NCBI RefSeq assembly: GCF_039614765.1 | Contig: NZ_CP154879.1 | Coordinates: 2,604,001-2,668,000, forward strand | From: Castellaniella sp. MT123 | GTDB taxonomy: Bacteria; Pseudomonadota; Gammaproteobacteria; Burkholderiales; Burkholderiaceae_B | DNA: 64,000 bases | Direction of reading: 5' to 3' | Part shown: positions 44,652-53,512 of the stretch, in pieces | Numbering within the stretch: position 1 is the first letter of the stretch | Layout: every line of letters starts with the position of its first letter | The notes under the pieces: model-generated | Told to the model about the DNA's origin: nothing | Seen by the model: the letters and a program-made list of their open reading frames with translations, nothing else | Databases searched by the model: none | Program-made: the position numbers and the translations under genes

Positions 44652-45287
44652 TCAGTCGGCGGCGCGACCGAAGGAGGCCAGGACGGTGCCGGCCAGGATG
44701 AACAGGGAACCGAAGCCGCGGTTCAGCCAGCGGATGTGGCCGGGGCGGCGCAACAGTCCCAGGATGCGCGAGGCCAGCGAAGTATAGCAACTCATCGCCA
44801 CCAGGTCGGTCAGGCACAGGGTGGCCCCGATCAGCGCGTATTGCAGTGCCAGCGGGCGGTTCAGGTCCAGGAACTGCGGCACGACCGCCAGCAGGAACAT
44901 GGTGCCCTTGGGGTTGATGATGTTGACCAGATAGCCGCGCAGCAGCTGATCCCGGATCGGATGTGTGCTGGGCAGCGGCCGGGCCTCGACGGCCACGGGC
45001 GCCGCGTCGGTGCGAAACTGGCGTATCCCCAGGTAGACCAGATAGGCCGCGCCGGTCCATTTGACCAGAGAGAACGCGACCTCGGAGGTAGCCAGCAGGG
45101 CGCCGACCCCGACCGCCACGATGATCAGCTGGCAGATGATGCCGGCCTGCAGGCCGAAAATGGTCCAGAAGCCGTGGCGAAAGCCATATTTCAGGCCGGA
45201 CGCCATGGAGCAGATCGCACCGGGCCCGGGCGAGAACGAAATCGCCCAGGAGGCCGCGAAGAACGCCAGCCAGGTGGAAAGTGCCAT
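44652..45287 (-). CDS. LysE/RhtB-family amino-acid exporter
   Basis: 211 residues from the ATG at 45287, with AGGAG before it; the frame extends upstream only through rhlE. Six predicted membrane helices start with WLAFFAASWAISFSPGPGAI, which carries the SPGP motif of the family. Later features are GAAYLVYLGIRQFR and GYLVNIINPKGTMF. Members export amino acids, homoserine lactones or related compounds; the substrate is unknown. It lies between rhlE and prfC, all minus strand. Confidence 0.9.
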   Translation of the reverse strand: MALSTWLAFFAASWAISFSPGPGAICSMASGLKYGFRHGFWTIFGLQAGIICQLIIVAVGVGALLATSEVAFSLVKWTGAAYLVYLGIRQFRTDAAPVAVEARPLPSTHPIRDQLLRGYLVNIINPKGTMFLLAVVPQFLDLNRPLALQYALIGATLCLTDLVAMSCYTSLASRILGLLRRPGHIRWLNRGFGSLFILAGTVLASFGRAAD

Positions 45288-45321
45288 GGTTGTGCTCCTG
45301 AGTGGCGCAGGCAGGCGGGTT

Positions 45322-46788
45322 TTAATCCGCCTTGTGCAGCAGTGCGGACGATTGGCCGGTGCGAGGCCGCGTGTCGCGACGGGGGGCGCCGGAGGACGTG
45401 GCGCCCGTGTCACGGCCGGATCGGGCGCCTTGGGGGCGGGCATTGCCGCGGCGCGGATCCTGGCCGGTGCGGCGTTCGGCCGATGCCGGGCGCTGACCGT
45501 CGCGCTGCCCCGGACGATGTCCTTCGCGGCCGGTGCCGGCATCGCGCCGCCCGCCGCGTCCCGCCGGCAGGTCGCCCTGCAGTCGCGCCAGTGCGCGCTT
45601 TTCGCGGGCATCGGGTGCCGAGTCGCCGGTGACCATGGCCGCCGGATTCCAGCCTTCGACCACGATGGGCTCGATCGTCTGCTTGGTCAGGCGCTCGATG
45701 GCGCGCAGCAGCTTGATTTCGGTCTGATCGACCAACGAGAGGGCCGAACCGGTGCTGCCTGCGCGGCCTGTGCGGCCGATGCGGTGCACATAGTCTTCGG
45801 GGACGTTGGGCAGCTCGAAATTCACCACCTGGGGCAGCTGGTCGATGTCCAGCCCGCGTGCGGCGATGTCGGTGGCCACCAGCACCGCGACTTTACCGTC
45901 CTTGAAGCCGGCCAGCGCCTTGGTGCGGGCGGCCTGGCTCTTGTTGCCGTGGATGGCGGCGGCTGTCAGGCCGTCCTTGGCGAGTTTTTCGGCCAGGCGG
46001 TTGGCGCCGTGCTTGGTGCGCGTGAAGACCAGCACCTGATGCCAGCCGCTTTCGCGGATGATGTGGCTGAGCAGGTCGCGTTTGTGCGACTGTTCGGTCA
46101 TCACCATGCGCTGGCTGACCAGTTCGGACGTGGTGTTGCGGCGCGCCACCGAGACTTCGCCCGGATTGTGCAGGATGCCCTGGGCCAGGCCGCGGATTTC
46201 GTCCGAGAACGTGGCGGAAAACAGCAGGTTCTGCCGTTTGGCCGGCAGGAGCCTCAGGACGCGGCGGATGTCATGGATGAAACCCATGTCCAGCATGCGG
46301 TCGGCTTCGTCCAGCACCAGGATCTCGACGCCGGACAGGTCCAGGGTCTTTTGCTGGGCGTGATCCAGCAGGCGGCCCGGGGTGGCCACCAGGATGTCCA
46401 GGGGCTTTCTCAGCGCCGTGATCTGCGGATTGATGTTGACCCCGCCGAACATCACCATGGAACGGATCTGGGTGTGCCGGCCGTACAGGCGCACGGATTC
46501 CTCGACCTGGGCGGTCAGTTCGCGGGTCGGGGTCAGCACCAGGACACGCGGGCGGCCCGGCTGACGGCTGGTGGCCGGGTTCTGGATCAGGTAATGCAGG
46601 ATGGGCAGGGTGAAGCCGGCCGTCTTGCCGGTGCCCGTCTGGGCGGCGGCCAGCAGGTCGCCGCCTTCCAGCACGCGCGGGATGGCCTGCGCCTGAATGG
46701 GGGTGGGGTGGGTGTAGCCCGCGTCGTGAACGGCACGCAGCAGGGGCTCTGCCAAGCCTAGCGAGGCAAAGGTAATCGAAGTATCCAA
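45322..46788 (-). CDS. rhlE: DEAD-box ATP-dependent RNA helicase RhlE
   Basis: 488 residues from a TTG start at 46788, eight bases after GGAG. Helicase motifs: Q-motif [10 protein letters not shown], motif I AQTGTGKT (Lys55), motif [15 protein letters not shown], motif III SAT and motif [12 protein letters not shown]. The C-terminal tail from about residue 395 is basic and Gly/Arg-rich, typical of RhlE for RNA binding. RhlE remodels rRNA and mRNA, often in the cold. Upstream, a TATAAT box near 46950 suggests a leader of about 150 bases. Confidence 0.93.
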   Translation of the reverse strand: MDTSITFASLGLAEPLLRAVHDAGYTHPTPIQAQAIPRVLEGGDLLAAAQTGTGKTAGFTLPILHYLIQNPATSRQPGRPRVLVLTPTRELTAQVEESVRLYGRHTQIRSMVMFGGVNINPQITALRKPLDILVATPGRLLDHAQQKTLDLSGVEILVLDEADRMLDMGFIHDIRRVLRLLPAKRQNLLFSATFSDEIRGLAQGILHNPGEVSVARRNTTSELVSQRMVMTEQSHKRDLLSHIIRESGWHQVLVFTRTKHGANRLAEKLAKDGLTAAAIHGNKSQAARTKALAGFKDGKVAVLVATDIAARGLDIDQLPQVVNFELPNVPEDYVHRIGRTGRAGSTGSALSLVDQTEIKLLRAIERLTKQTIEPIVVEGWNPAAMVTGDSAPDAREKRALARLQGDLPAGRGGRRDAGTGREGHRPGQRDGQRPASAERRTGQDPRRGNARPQGARSGRDTGATSSGAPRRDTRPRTGQSSALLHKAD

Positions 46789-46946
46789 GGGTTTGACTCC
46801 AGCGACCGCCTATCGCTCAAGTCGAGAGATACCAATCTAGGCCGACGAATGAAAAAAGTCTGGGTGGGATGCCGCCGGTCGCGTGAAATCAGGGCCGGGG
46901 TCCAATGAAAGCGCGCTGTGACTGGTTTGCAGCACGTAAGCCCACG

Positions 46947-46952
46947 ATTATA
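46947..46952 (-). promoter_or_regulatory. Putative rhlE -10 box
   Basis: A perfect TATAAT reads on the minus strand about 160 bases upstream of rhlE. The -35 match is poor. If used, the message would carry a long 5' leader. The 298-base gap 46789-47086 otherwise shows no gene. Confidence 0.35.
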
Positions 46953-47086
46953 GCGCGTGTATCCATTGTATGGGCGGTTGATGTGTCGCATGGGCCTGCG
47001 GCAGGCCGGCGATGGGTCGCGATTGGTTATGGGGCGTGGGGTCCTTAAAATGCCGGGATCTCCAATTTTTGATCGAAGAGGTTCGC

Positions 47087-48043
47087 ATGCGGGCTCGTGC
47101 ATGGGTCTTCAGGCTGCTGGTCGCGCTGGGCCTCGGGTGGGTGGCTCTGCCCGGCGGCGCGTGGGCGGCCAGCGAGCCTGCCGTCCCTGCCTGGACGGCG
47201 CCGGTCATGGATCTGACTCGCACGCTGGACCCGGCGCAGCTGCAATCGTTGACCGCGCGGGTCCAGGCCCTCGAACGGGACAAGGGCTCGCAGCTGTTCG
47301 TGCTGCTGGTGCCCACCACCGGCAGCGACACCATCGAGCAATACGCCCGGCGGGTTTTCGACCAATGGAAGGTCGGGCGCAAGGGGGTGGATGACGGGGT
47401 CCTCCTGGTGGTCGCCAAGCAGGATCGTCACGTGCGCATCGAGGTCGGCTATGGCCTGGAAGGTGCGGTGACCGACGCGGCGTCCGGGCGCATCATCCGC
47501 GAACAGATGACGCCCCGATTCGCCCAGGGGGATTTCGCGGGCGGGCTGGAGGCCGGTGTGCAGTCCCTGGTCGCATTGATCTCGGGCGAGGCCTTGCCGG
47601 CGCCGGCCCGAAGCGTGGCCAGCCGGACCGATGACGCTGATGGGCCGTGGTTCATGCTGGTGCCCATCGCCCTGTTTTCGCTGGTGGTACCCCCTGTGAT
47701 GGCGGCCTTCATGCTGGGTGCATTCGTCTGGGTCGTGAGTTCGAGCCCGATCTGGACGATTCTGGCTGCTGCGGCGGGGTTTGTCCTGGCGTGGTTCGGG
47801 CGTGCCATGGGCTGGGCGCGACGCTTCCGGCGCAGTGGCCGAGCGGGGCGTGACGACGCGGGCGGTGGCTTCGGAGGCGGGTTTGGCGGCGGATCCGGCG
47901 AGGGTGGATCCGGCGGCGGATCGGGTGGCGATGGTGGTTCAGGAGGCGGATCGGGTGGCGATGGTGGTTCAGGAGGCGGCGGTTCAGGGGGCGGCGGTGG
48001 CGGGGGCTCGGGCGGCGGTGGCGGAGGCTCGGGCAGCTGGTAG
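47087..48043 (+). CDS. TPM-domain membrane protein with Gly/Ser-rich tail
   Basis: 318 residues from the ATG at 47087, after AGAGG. A signal peptide (to about GAWAA) is followed by a TPM (YgcG-type) domain with MDLTRTLDPAQLQSL, FVLLVPTTGSDTIEQYARRVF and GYGLEGAVTDA, about residues 35-160. Two membrane helices follow (WFMLVPIALFSLVVPPVMAAF and an AAAGFVLAWFG segment), and then a tail of about 60 residues made almost wholly of Gly and Ser. TPM proteins are linked to membrane and envelope maintenance; the reaction is not settled. The tail is encoded by repeated sequence. Confidence 0.88.
   Translation: MRARAWVFRLLVALGLGWVALPGGAWAASEPAVPAWTAPVMDLTRTLDPAQLQSLTARVQALERDKGSQLFVLLVPTTGSDTIEQYARRVFDQWKVGRKGVDDGVLLVVAKQDRHVRIEVGYGLEGAVTDAASGRIIREQMTPRFAQGDFAGGLEAGVQSLVALISGEALPAPARSVASRTDDADGPWFMLVPIALFSLVVPPVMAAFMLGAFVWVVSSSPIWTILAAAAGFVLAWFGRAMGWARRFRRSGRAGRDDAGGGFGGGFGGGSGEGGSGGGSGGDGGSGGGSGGDGGSGGGGSGGGGGGGSGGGGGGSGSW
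47915..47974 (+). repeat. Two tandem 30-bp repeats in the Gly/Ser tail
   Basis: Two adjacent perfect 30-base units (47915-47944 and 47945-47974) each encode a ten-residue Gly/Ser/Asp unit. Shorter imperfect copies flank them. Copy number could change by slippage without breaking the frame. Confidence 0.85.
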
Positions 48044-48116
48044 CCGCCTGGGCGCCCGTGCGCCAGGCGCTTTCATCGGGGGTGGTCGGGGAACGACCGG
48101 CCAGCCGCTGTCATCG

Positions 48117-49580
48117 TCAGAGCGCCGTGAACAGCGATTGCGCCATCTGCCCGATCAGCGCCTCCCGGCGGGAATCCGAGACGGGGTGCTCGCCGATCGT
48201 CGACCAGGCGGGGTGGGTGCGCGCCTCGTCCAGGATGCGTTGGACTTCGACGGGCAGGCGGTGCAGGGGTTCCACGGGTTCCGGATCCGGCGTGTCGGTC
48301 ATGTCGGGTTCCGGCGCGGACGTATCCGGTTGCTGTGGCGGGGAGAGCCGCATCAGGTCGCCGTCGATGGGCCGCAAAGCCGCATGTCCCCGGCATTCCA
48401 GAGCTCGCACCAGCGCCAGCTGGCGCAGCCCAAGCAGATGCAGCACCGGATCGCCCACGGTCATTTCCATGTTGCCGGCCAGACGGCCCATCAGCCGCTT
48501 GCCCCATTGGCTGGCCCCCTGCCAGACCCCCCCGATGGCGGCGCCCAGCAAGGTTGCCGCGCCCAGGCTCAGGCCGCCGGTCAGCATGTCTAGTGTGGCG
48601 CCCGCCATTGCGCCGGTGGCCAGGCCCTTGCCGACCTGGATGCCGAAGCCGCGCAGGGCCTGGGGATTGAACAGATCCATGCCCCAGCGCTCGCCTTTCA
48701 GCGGCAGGGGGTGGTGCGGGAAGGTGACCTTGCTGAAGCGGTAGCGTTTGAGCAGGGCATGCACGCAGTCCTGTTCGCGGTCACGTGTGCGCTTGCGCAT
48801 GGCCAGCGTGATGGCGGCGATGTCGGTCGGTTCCTGGGAACTGGGCAGCCGCAGGGCGGCGGCGTCCATCAGCAATTCCGCGATCAGCCGGGTGGCATCC
48901 TGCAGGCGCTTGAGCCGTTGCTGGCCCAGATCCGTGCGCAGCGCCTGCAAGGCGGCGGCGTGGTGATCAAGCATCAGGGCCAGGCGGTCGAGCATCTGGC
49001 TTTCCCCGTCCAGCGCGGGTGCGACGGTGTCGAAATCCACCGTCGCGTGCAGGCCCAGGCGGGCCAGGGCATCGCGCCAGGCGCCGATATCGGCCTGCGG
49101 GCTGCGGGTGAAGTTCAGCACCGGCAGGATCGGGCGGCCGCAGGCCGCCAGCAGCATCAGTTCGTCCCGGTGCTTGGGCAGCACGGGATCGCGGGCGTCG
49201 ATGACGTACAGCGCCGCATCGACGGACAGGACCGTCGTCAGCACCCGGCATTCCTGTTCGAAGCGGCCGGCGGATTCGGGGCTGTCCAGCAATTTCTGGA
49301 TGCGATCCGGCCCGTCCATGCGTTCCTGTGGGGCGACCAGCTGGTCCAGGTAGTCCAGCACCCCCATCGCGTCTTCCAGGCCCGGGGTGTCCCTGAGGAT
49401 GAGCATGGGCTGGCCGTCCTCGGACAGCAGCTGCGCGCTTTCGACGTGCCGGGTGGTGCCGGGCTGATCGGCGACATCGCCGAAGGACTCGTCGCGCAAC
49501 AGGGTGCGCAGCAGCGAGGTCTTGCCGGTGTTGGTGTGGCCGACCACCGCCAGGTCGATGGGATGGGGAACTTCAGTCAT
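48117..49580 (-). CDS. GTPase with DUF3482 domain
   Basis: 487 residues. An Era/TrmE-type GTPase domain opens the protein: P-loop VVGHTNTGKTS, a switch GTTRH, DTPGLEDA (G3) and NFTRSP in place of the usual NKxD. The second half is the DUF3482 region with glycine/alanine-rich helices (ATGAMAGATLDMLTGGLSLG) that may insert in or lie on the membrane. It overlaps the upstream DUF2868 gene by eight bases; the two families routinely occur together. The function is unknown; a membrane-linked GTPase module is the best description. Confidence 0.88.
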   Translation of the reverse strand: MTEVPHPIDLAVVGHTNTGKTSLLRTLLRDESFGDVADQPGTTRHVESAQLLSEDGQPMLILRDTPGLEDAMGVLDYLDQLVAPQERMDGPDRIQKLLDSPESAGRFEQECRVLTTVLSVDAALYVIDARDPVLPKHRDELMLLAACGRPILPVLNFTRSPQADIGAWRDALARLGLHATVDFDTVAPALDGESQMLDRLALMLDHHAAALQALRTDLGQQRLKRLQDATRLIAELLMDAAALRLPSSQEPTDIAAITLAMRKRTRDREQDCVHALLKRYRFSKVTFPHHPLPLKGERWGMDLFNPQALRGFGIQVGKGLATGAMAGATLDMLTGGLSLGAATLLGAAIGGVWQGASQWGKRLMGRLAGNMEMTVGDPVLHLLGLRQLALVRALECRGHAALRPIDGDLMRLSPPQQPDTSAPEPDMTDTPDPEPVEPLHRLPVEVQRILDEARTHPAWSTIGEHPVSDSRREALIGQMAQSLFTAL

Positions 49581-50967
49581 GAAGGGAACTTCCGATGTGC
49601 TCGGTCCAGGCCGCCAGGCTGGGCACCTGGGATAGGTTCTGCCGCGAGAGCGTTTCCTGCCAGACCTTCCGCCGCTGCGCGGAGCCGTCCAGGCAAAGGA
49701 TCCGCAGGTCCGGACAGGTGTGGCGCAGCTCGTCGAACCAGGTCGCGGTGCCGCGATCCGGGGTCAGGCGGGCGTCGCAGATGAGCAGCAGGTGGGCCGC
49801 ATTGAGCTGCAGGCGGACGCGGGCCCGGTCTTCCCGGCTGTCGCAGCGGCCCAGATCCAGGACGCCGGGGGGCAGATCGGCGGGCGGCCAGGGCAGGTCG
49901 GGGCCCAGTTCGTAGCCCAGAACGGCCGCATGGACCATCAATGCCGGGGATGCGTGGGATGCGGCCCGGGCGACGCCGGCCGGCGGGCCCGGGCGGTCGA
50001 TCCCCAGGGTTTCGTGCGTGGGCAGCAGGCGTTCGCGCAGTTCCATCCAGCCGGGCAGGTCCGGGGAGACGCGTAGATGGCGGATGCGCTGGCGTAGCCA
50101 GAGGCCGCAGACGATCAGGGCGGTCAGGCGCGGCAGCAGGCCCCAGGCGACGACGCAGCCGATCAGCCACAGCGACCAGTCGGCCTGGATGGCGGCGGAC
50201 ACGGGCTGCATGCCGACGCTGCGCGCGATGTCGAAGCCTTCCGGCGTGGGGAAGCCCAGGGCCCGGGGCAGGCTGCCCAGCAGGCGGCTGGCGGTGATGA
50301 AGGCATCGGGCGACAGCAGGGTGGTTTCCCAGTGGAACGTGTAGCGGCGGGTACTCAGCAGCAGCACCAGGGTCGGGATGGCGCACAGGTAGGCACTCGT
50401 CCAGGCGCCGTGGCTGATGATCCCGATGGCCGGTTTCCAGGCCCGCGCCCGTCCCAGCAGCGACAGGAAGGCCTGGGCGGCCAGACCGCTGTCGGGGCCG
50501 TGTGCGAGTTTTCGCGTCAGCCACAGCCAGAGTCCCGACAGGGCCGTGGTGGGGTGCAGCCCGGGCAGGCAGCCGGCCAGCCAGATCAGGAAGGTCAGGG
50601 CATGCAGGCCGAGCAGCCCCATCACCGCCAGGGCCAGGTTCACGGAACTCTGATCGTGAGCCAGGGCAGCGGCCGCAGCGCCGATTCCCGCCAGCCCGGC
50701 GCCCAGCCAGAGGGCCGCCAGCGACCAGCGCGCACCGTCGGCCCATTGGCGCAGGCGGTTTTGCAGCGGGCTGTGTTCCGCCAGCCAGGCCGATCGGGCC
50801 AGAATGCGCCGTTCCAGATCGGCCGGTTCGCGCCGGGCCGACTGACAGGCAGCCCGGTCTTCCAGAGGCCCCCAGTGCGCCTCGCGCAGGCGCACGGCCT
50901 CGGCCCGCCAGTGCTGGAACAGCGGACCGGCGAGGCGGCTGGATGGGCTGGACGAGGCGTTGCTCAT
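49573..50967 (-). CDS. DUF2868 membrane protein paired with the DUF3482 GTPase
   Basis: 464 residues. Four or so membrane segments are visible, such as WSLAALWLGAGLAGIGAAAAAL, LALAVMGLLGLHALTFLIWL, SAYLCAIPTLVLLLS and SLWLIGCVVAWGLLPRLTALI. The last third is soluble, ending in a Rossmann-like segment (HLLLICDARLTPDRG and ILCLDGSAQRR). It overlaps the DUF3482 GTPase gene by eight bases, indicating translational coupling and a joint complex. The biological role is not known. Confidence 0.86.
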   Translation of the reverse strand: MSNASSSPSSRLAGPLFQHWRAEAVRLREAHWGPLEDRAACQSARREPADLERRILARSAWLAEHSPLQNRLRQWADGARWSLAALWLGAGLAGIGAAAAALAHDQSSVNLALAVMGLLGLHALTFLIWLAGCLPGLHPTTALSGLWLWLTRKLAHGPDSGLAAQAFLSLLGRARAWKPAIGIISHGAWTSAYLCAIPTLVLLLSTRRYTFHWETTLLSPDAFITASRLLGSLPRALGFPTPEGFDIARSVGMQPVSAAIQADWSLWLIGCVVAWGLLPRLTALIVCGLWLRQRIRHLRVSPDLPGWMELRERLLPTHETLGIDRPGPPAGVARAASHASPALMVHAAVLGYELGPDLPWPPADLPPGVLDLGRCDSREDRARVRLQLNAAHLLLICDARLTPDRGTATWFDELRHTCPDLRILCLDGSAQRRKVWQETLSRQNLSQVPSLAAWTEHIGSSLHD

Positions 50968-51052
50968 GGCTGCGCTGGGGAGAAAACAGGATGATACCGA
51001 GTTTTACCGGCTCCACGCACGGTGTCGGCATTTGGTCTGGTGCCGATGCGGG

Positions 51053-51466
51053 TCAGGGGGCGGTGCAGGGCGCCAGCAGCGTCACGTCTCCGTCGGTCGG
51101 CATGATGCCGCGCAGCGGTTCGCAGCTGCCCCCGACGCACCAGTCGTAGTCGGCGGTGTAGGGTGAGCGGGTCAGCCGCAGGATCCGCAGGGGCCCGGTA
51201 TGCGGCTGGTATTCGTACCAGCCGTCGGCATGGTGCACCGCGTCGGGCGGTGGGTCCATGCCGGCGCCCGACCCCAGGATCCGGGCATGGCCCGGGATCA
51301 GGACCGGTTGATTCGCGGCATCCCGTTCGATCCGGTAGTCTTCTTCCCAGCGGATCTTTTCGATGGAATGCGTCCAGGCCAGCGTGAAGGCCCGGACGGG
51401 CACGAAGCGCGGCGGCACCCGGGGCGCCGCCGCCAGCGTCAGGCACACGCCCAGCGCGCCCAGCAT
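51053..51466 (-). CDS. DUF1850 protein associated with the TAXI-TRAP transporter
   Basis: 137 residues, starting one base inside the stop of the TRAP permease gene (TGATG), so translation is coupled. A short hydrophobic N terminus (LGALGVCLTLAAAP) may be a signal or anchor. The body has AFTLAWTHSIEKIRWEEDYRI, the core of the DUF1850 family. DUF1850 genes repeatedly follow TAXI-type TRAP permeases; the role is unknown but is probably accessory to that importer. Confidence 0.85.
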   Translation of the reverse strand: MLGALGVCLTLAAAPRVPPRFVPVRAFTLAWTHSIEKIRWEEDYRIERDAANQPVLIPGHARILGSGAGMDPPPDAVHHADGWYEYQPHTGPLRILRLTRSPYTADYDWCVGGSCEPLRGIMPTDGDVTLLAPCTAP

Positions 51467-53490
51467 CAGGCCGCCTGAGCCCGGGTGGGCGGCACGCGGC
51501 GGCTGCGCGTCAGATGCCAGATCAGGAATATTGCGGTGGCCGCGAAGCCCAGTTCGTCGGTCATCGGCACAGCGGCGACCAGCAGGGCGGCGGCCAGCAC
51601 GACATAGACGCGTTCATAGGCGTTCAGACGGGTTTTCAGGAAGCCCGTGATGCCCGCCGCCCACAGCGTGATGGCCAGCAGCGCCTTGAAGACGATGTAG
51701 GCCACGTCCCAGAGGCTGCCGCCCTGCAGCATCAATGCCGGGGAGTAGACGGCCATGTAGGGCACGACGAAGCCGGCAGCGGCCACCCGCAGCGCCTGGA
51801 TGCTGATCTTCAGGCCGTTTTCCCGGGCGATCGGGGCGGCGGCAAAGGCCGCCAGCGCCACCGGCGGGGTCAGGTCCGCCATAATGCCGAAATAGAACAC
51901 GAACATGTGCGAGATGATCAGCGGCACACCGAGCTTGAACAGGATCGGCGCGGCCAGCGAGCTGGTGATGATGTAGTTTGGGATCGTCGGGATGCCCATG
52001 CCCAGCACCAGGCAGGTGATCATGGTCAGGACCAGCGCCAGAAAGAGGTTGTTTTCCCCGATGGCGATGACCTGGCCGCCGAATTCGGCGGCCACACCGG
52101 TCAGATTGATGATGCCGATGATGACCCCCACCAGTGCGCAGGCGGCGGCCACCGACAGGGCATTGCGGGCCCCGTCCGCCAGGGAATTGACGGCCAGTTT
52201 CAGGGCGTCGCGCCCGTGTTGGCGAAACAGCAGGGCCAGCGCCAGAACGGCCACGATGACGAAGAAATCCGTCACGCCGAACTGGATGAAACCCGCGCAG
52301 GCGATGCCCAGCAGCAGCCAGAACACATAGCGCAGAATCATCGGGCGCGCGCCCTGGATGATGGCCGCGCCGAAGATCAGGATCACCGTCAGGCCCAGGC
52401 CGATGGTTCCCGAAAAGAGCGGCGTATAGCCCGAGAACAGCAGCACCACCAGGCCGATCAGCGGCAGCAGCAGGTACCAGCTCTTGCGCACGGCGGCCCA
52501 GGGGTCGGGGCAGTCTTCCTTGGCCAGGCCATGCAGGCCACGCCGGCCGGCTTCCAGGTGCACGGTCAGGAACGCGGTGGCGAAATACAGGATCGCCGGG
52601 ATGATGGCGGCCTTGACGACATCGACATAGGGGATGTTCAGGGTTTCGGCCATGATGAAGGCTACGGCCCCCATGACCGGCGGCATGATCTGCCCGCCCA
52701 TGCTGGATGTGGCCTCGACCCCGCCGGCGAAGGCCGACGAATAGCCGAAGCGTTTCATCAGCGGGATGGTGAACTGGCCGGTGGTGACGACGTTGGCCAC
52801 GCCGGAACCGTTGATCGTCCCCATCAGGCCCGAACTGACGACCGAGACCTTCGCGGGGCCTCCGCGGGAATGCCCCACCAGCCCCATGGAAAAGTCGCTG
52901 AAGAGTTGGATCATGCCGGCCTGTTCCAGGAATGCGCCGAACAGGATGAACAGGAAAATGTAGGTAGACGACACGTAGGTTGGGGTGCCGTAGATGCCCT
53001 CGACCCCGAAGCCGAGCGTGCCGACGATCTGATCCAGGCCGAACCCGCGGTGCATGAAGGGGCCCGGAATGTACTGGCCGAACAGGCCGTAGGCCAGGAA
53101 CAGCCCGCAGATGATCGGCAGTGCCCAGCCCATCATGCGACGGGTGGCTTCAAAGACCAGAATGAGGGTCAGGATGCCGACCACCATGTCGGCATCGGTC
53201 ATCTGGCCGGCGCGCGCGGTGAGGTCGGCTTCGTAGACCCAGTGGTACAGGCTGAGCCCGAAGCCCAGGATCCCCAGTACCCAGCCGATGATCGCACGTG
53301 GGCTGCCCTGGCGGCCGGAATACAGCGAGAAGACCATCAGCAGCACGAAGCCGACGTGAATGGCGCGGATGACCTGGCTGGACAGGGGGCTGTAGGCGGC
53401 TGTCCAGATCTGGAAGCAGGAAAAAATGACTGCGATCCAGAAGACGCTGCGCGGCATCGGCTGGTCGGCGAGATCGTGAGCAGAACTCAT
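51466..53490 (-). CDS. TRAP transporter fused permease (TAXI type)
   Basis: 674 residues with a large number of membrane helices, consistent with fusion of the small (DctQ-like, residues about 20-180) and large (DctM-like) TRAP membrane subunits. Signposts of the large subunit are GVANVVTTGQFTIPLMKR, SMGGQIMPPVMGAVAFIMAE and GMGIPTIPNYIITSSLAAP. It couples import to a sodium or proton gradient using the binding protein encoded 22 bases upstream. TAXI systems carry glutamate/glutamine-like or unknown acids; the substrate is not readable. Confidence 0.92.
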   Translation of the reverse strand: MSSAHDLADQPMPRSVFWIAVIFSCFQIWTAAYSPLSSQVIRAIHVGFVLLMVFSLYSGRQGSPRAIIGWVLGILGFGLSLYHWVYEADLTARAGQMTDADMVVGILTLILVFEATRRMMGWALPIICGLFLAYGLFGQYIPGPFMHRGFGLDQIVGTLGFGVEGIYGTPTYVSSTYIFLFILFGAFLEQAGMIQLFSDFSMGLVGHSRGGPAKVSVVSSGLMGTINGSGVANVVTTGQFTIPLMKRFGYSSAFAGGVEATSSMGGQIMPPVMGAVAFIMAETLNIPYVDVVKAAIIPAILYFATAFLTVHLEAGRRGLHGLAKEDCPDPWAAVRKSWYLLLPLIGLVVLLFSGYTPLFSGTIGLGLTVILIFGAAIIQGARPMILRYVFWLLLGIACAGFIQFGVTDFFVIVAVLALALLFRQHGRDALKLAVNSLADGARNALSVAAACALVGVIIGIINLTGVAAEFGGQVIAIGENNLFLALVLTMITCLVLGMGIPTIPNYIITSSLAAPILFKLGVPLIISHMFVFYFGIMADLTPPVALAAFAAAPIARENGLKISIQALRVAAAGFVVPYMAVYSPALMLQGGSLWDVAYIVFKALLAITLWAAGITGFLKTRLNAYERVYVVLAAALLVAAVPMTDELGFAATAIFLIWHLTRSRRVPPTRAQAA

Positions 53491-53512
53491 GTGTTGGGTT
53501 CCAAAGCATTGA

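Noticed and set aside
47881-48043. Repeats that might suggest a CRISPR array
   Set aside because: The units are adjacent, without spacers, in frame and encode Gly/Ser; this is a coding minisatellite.
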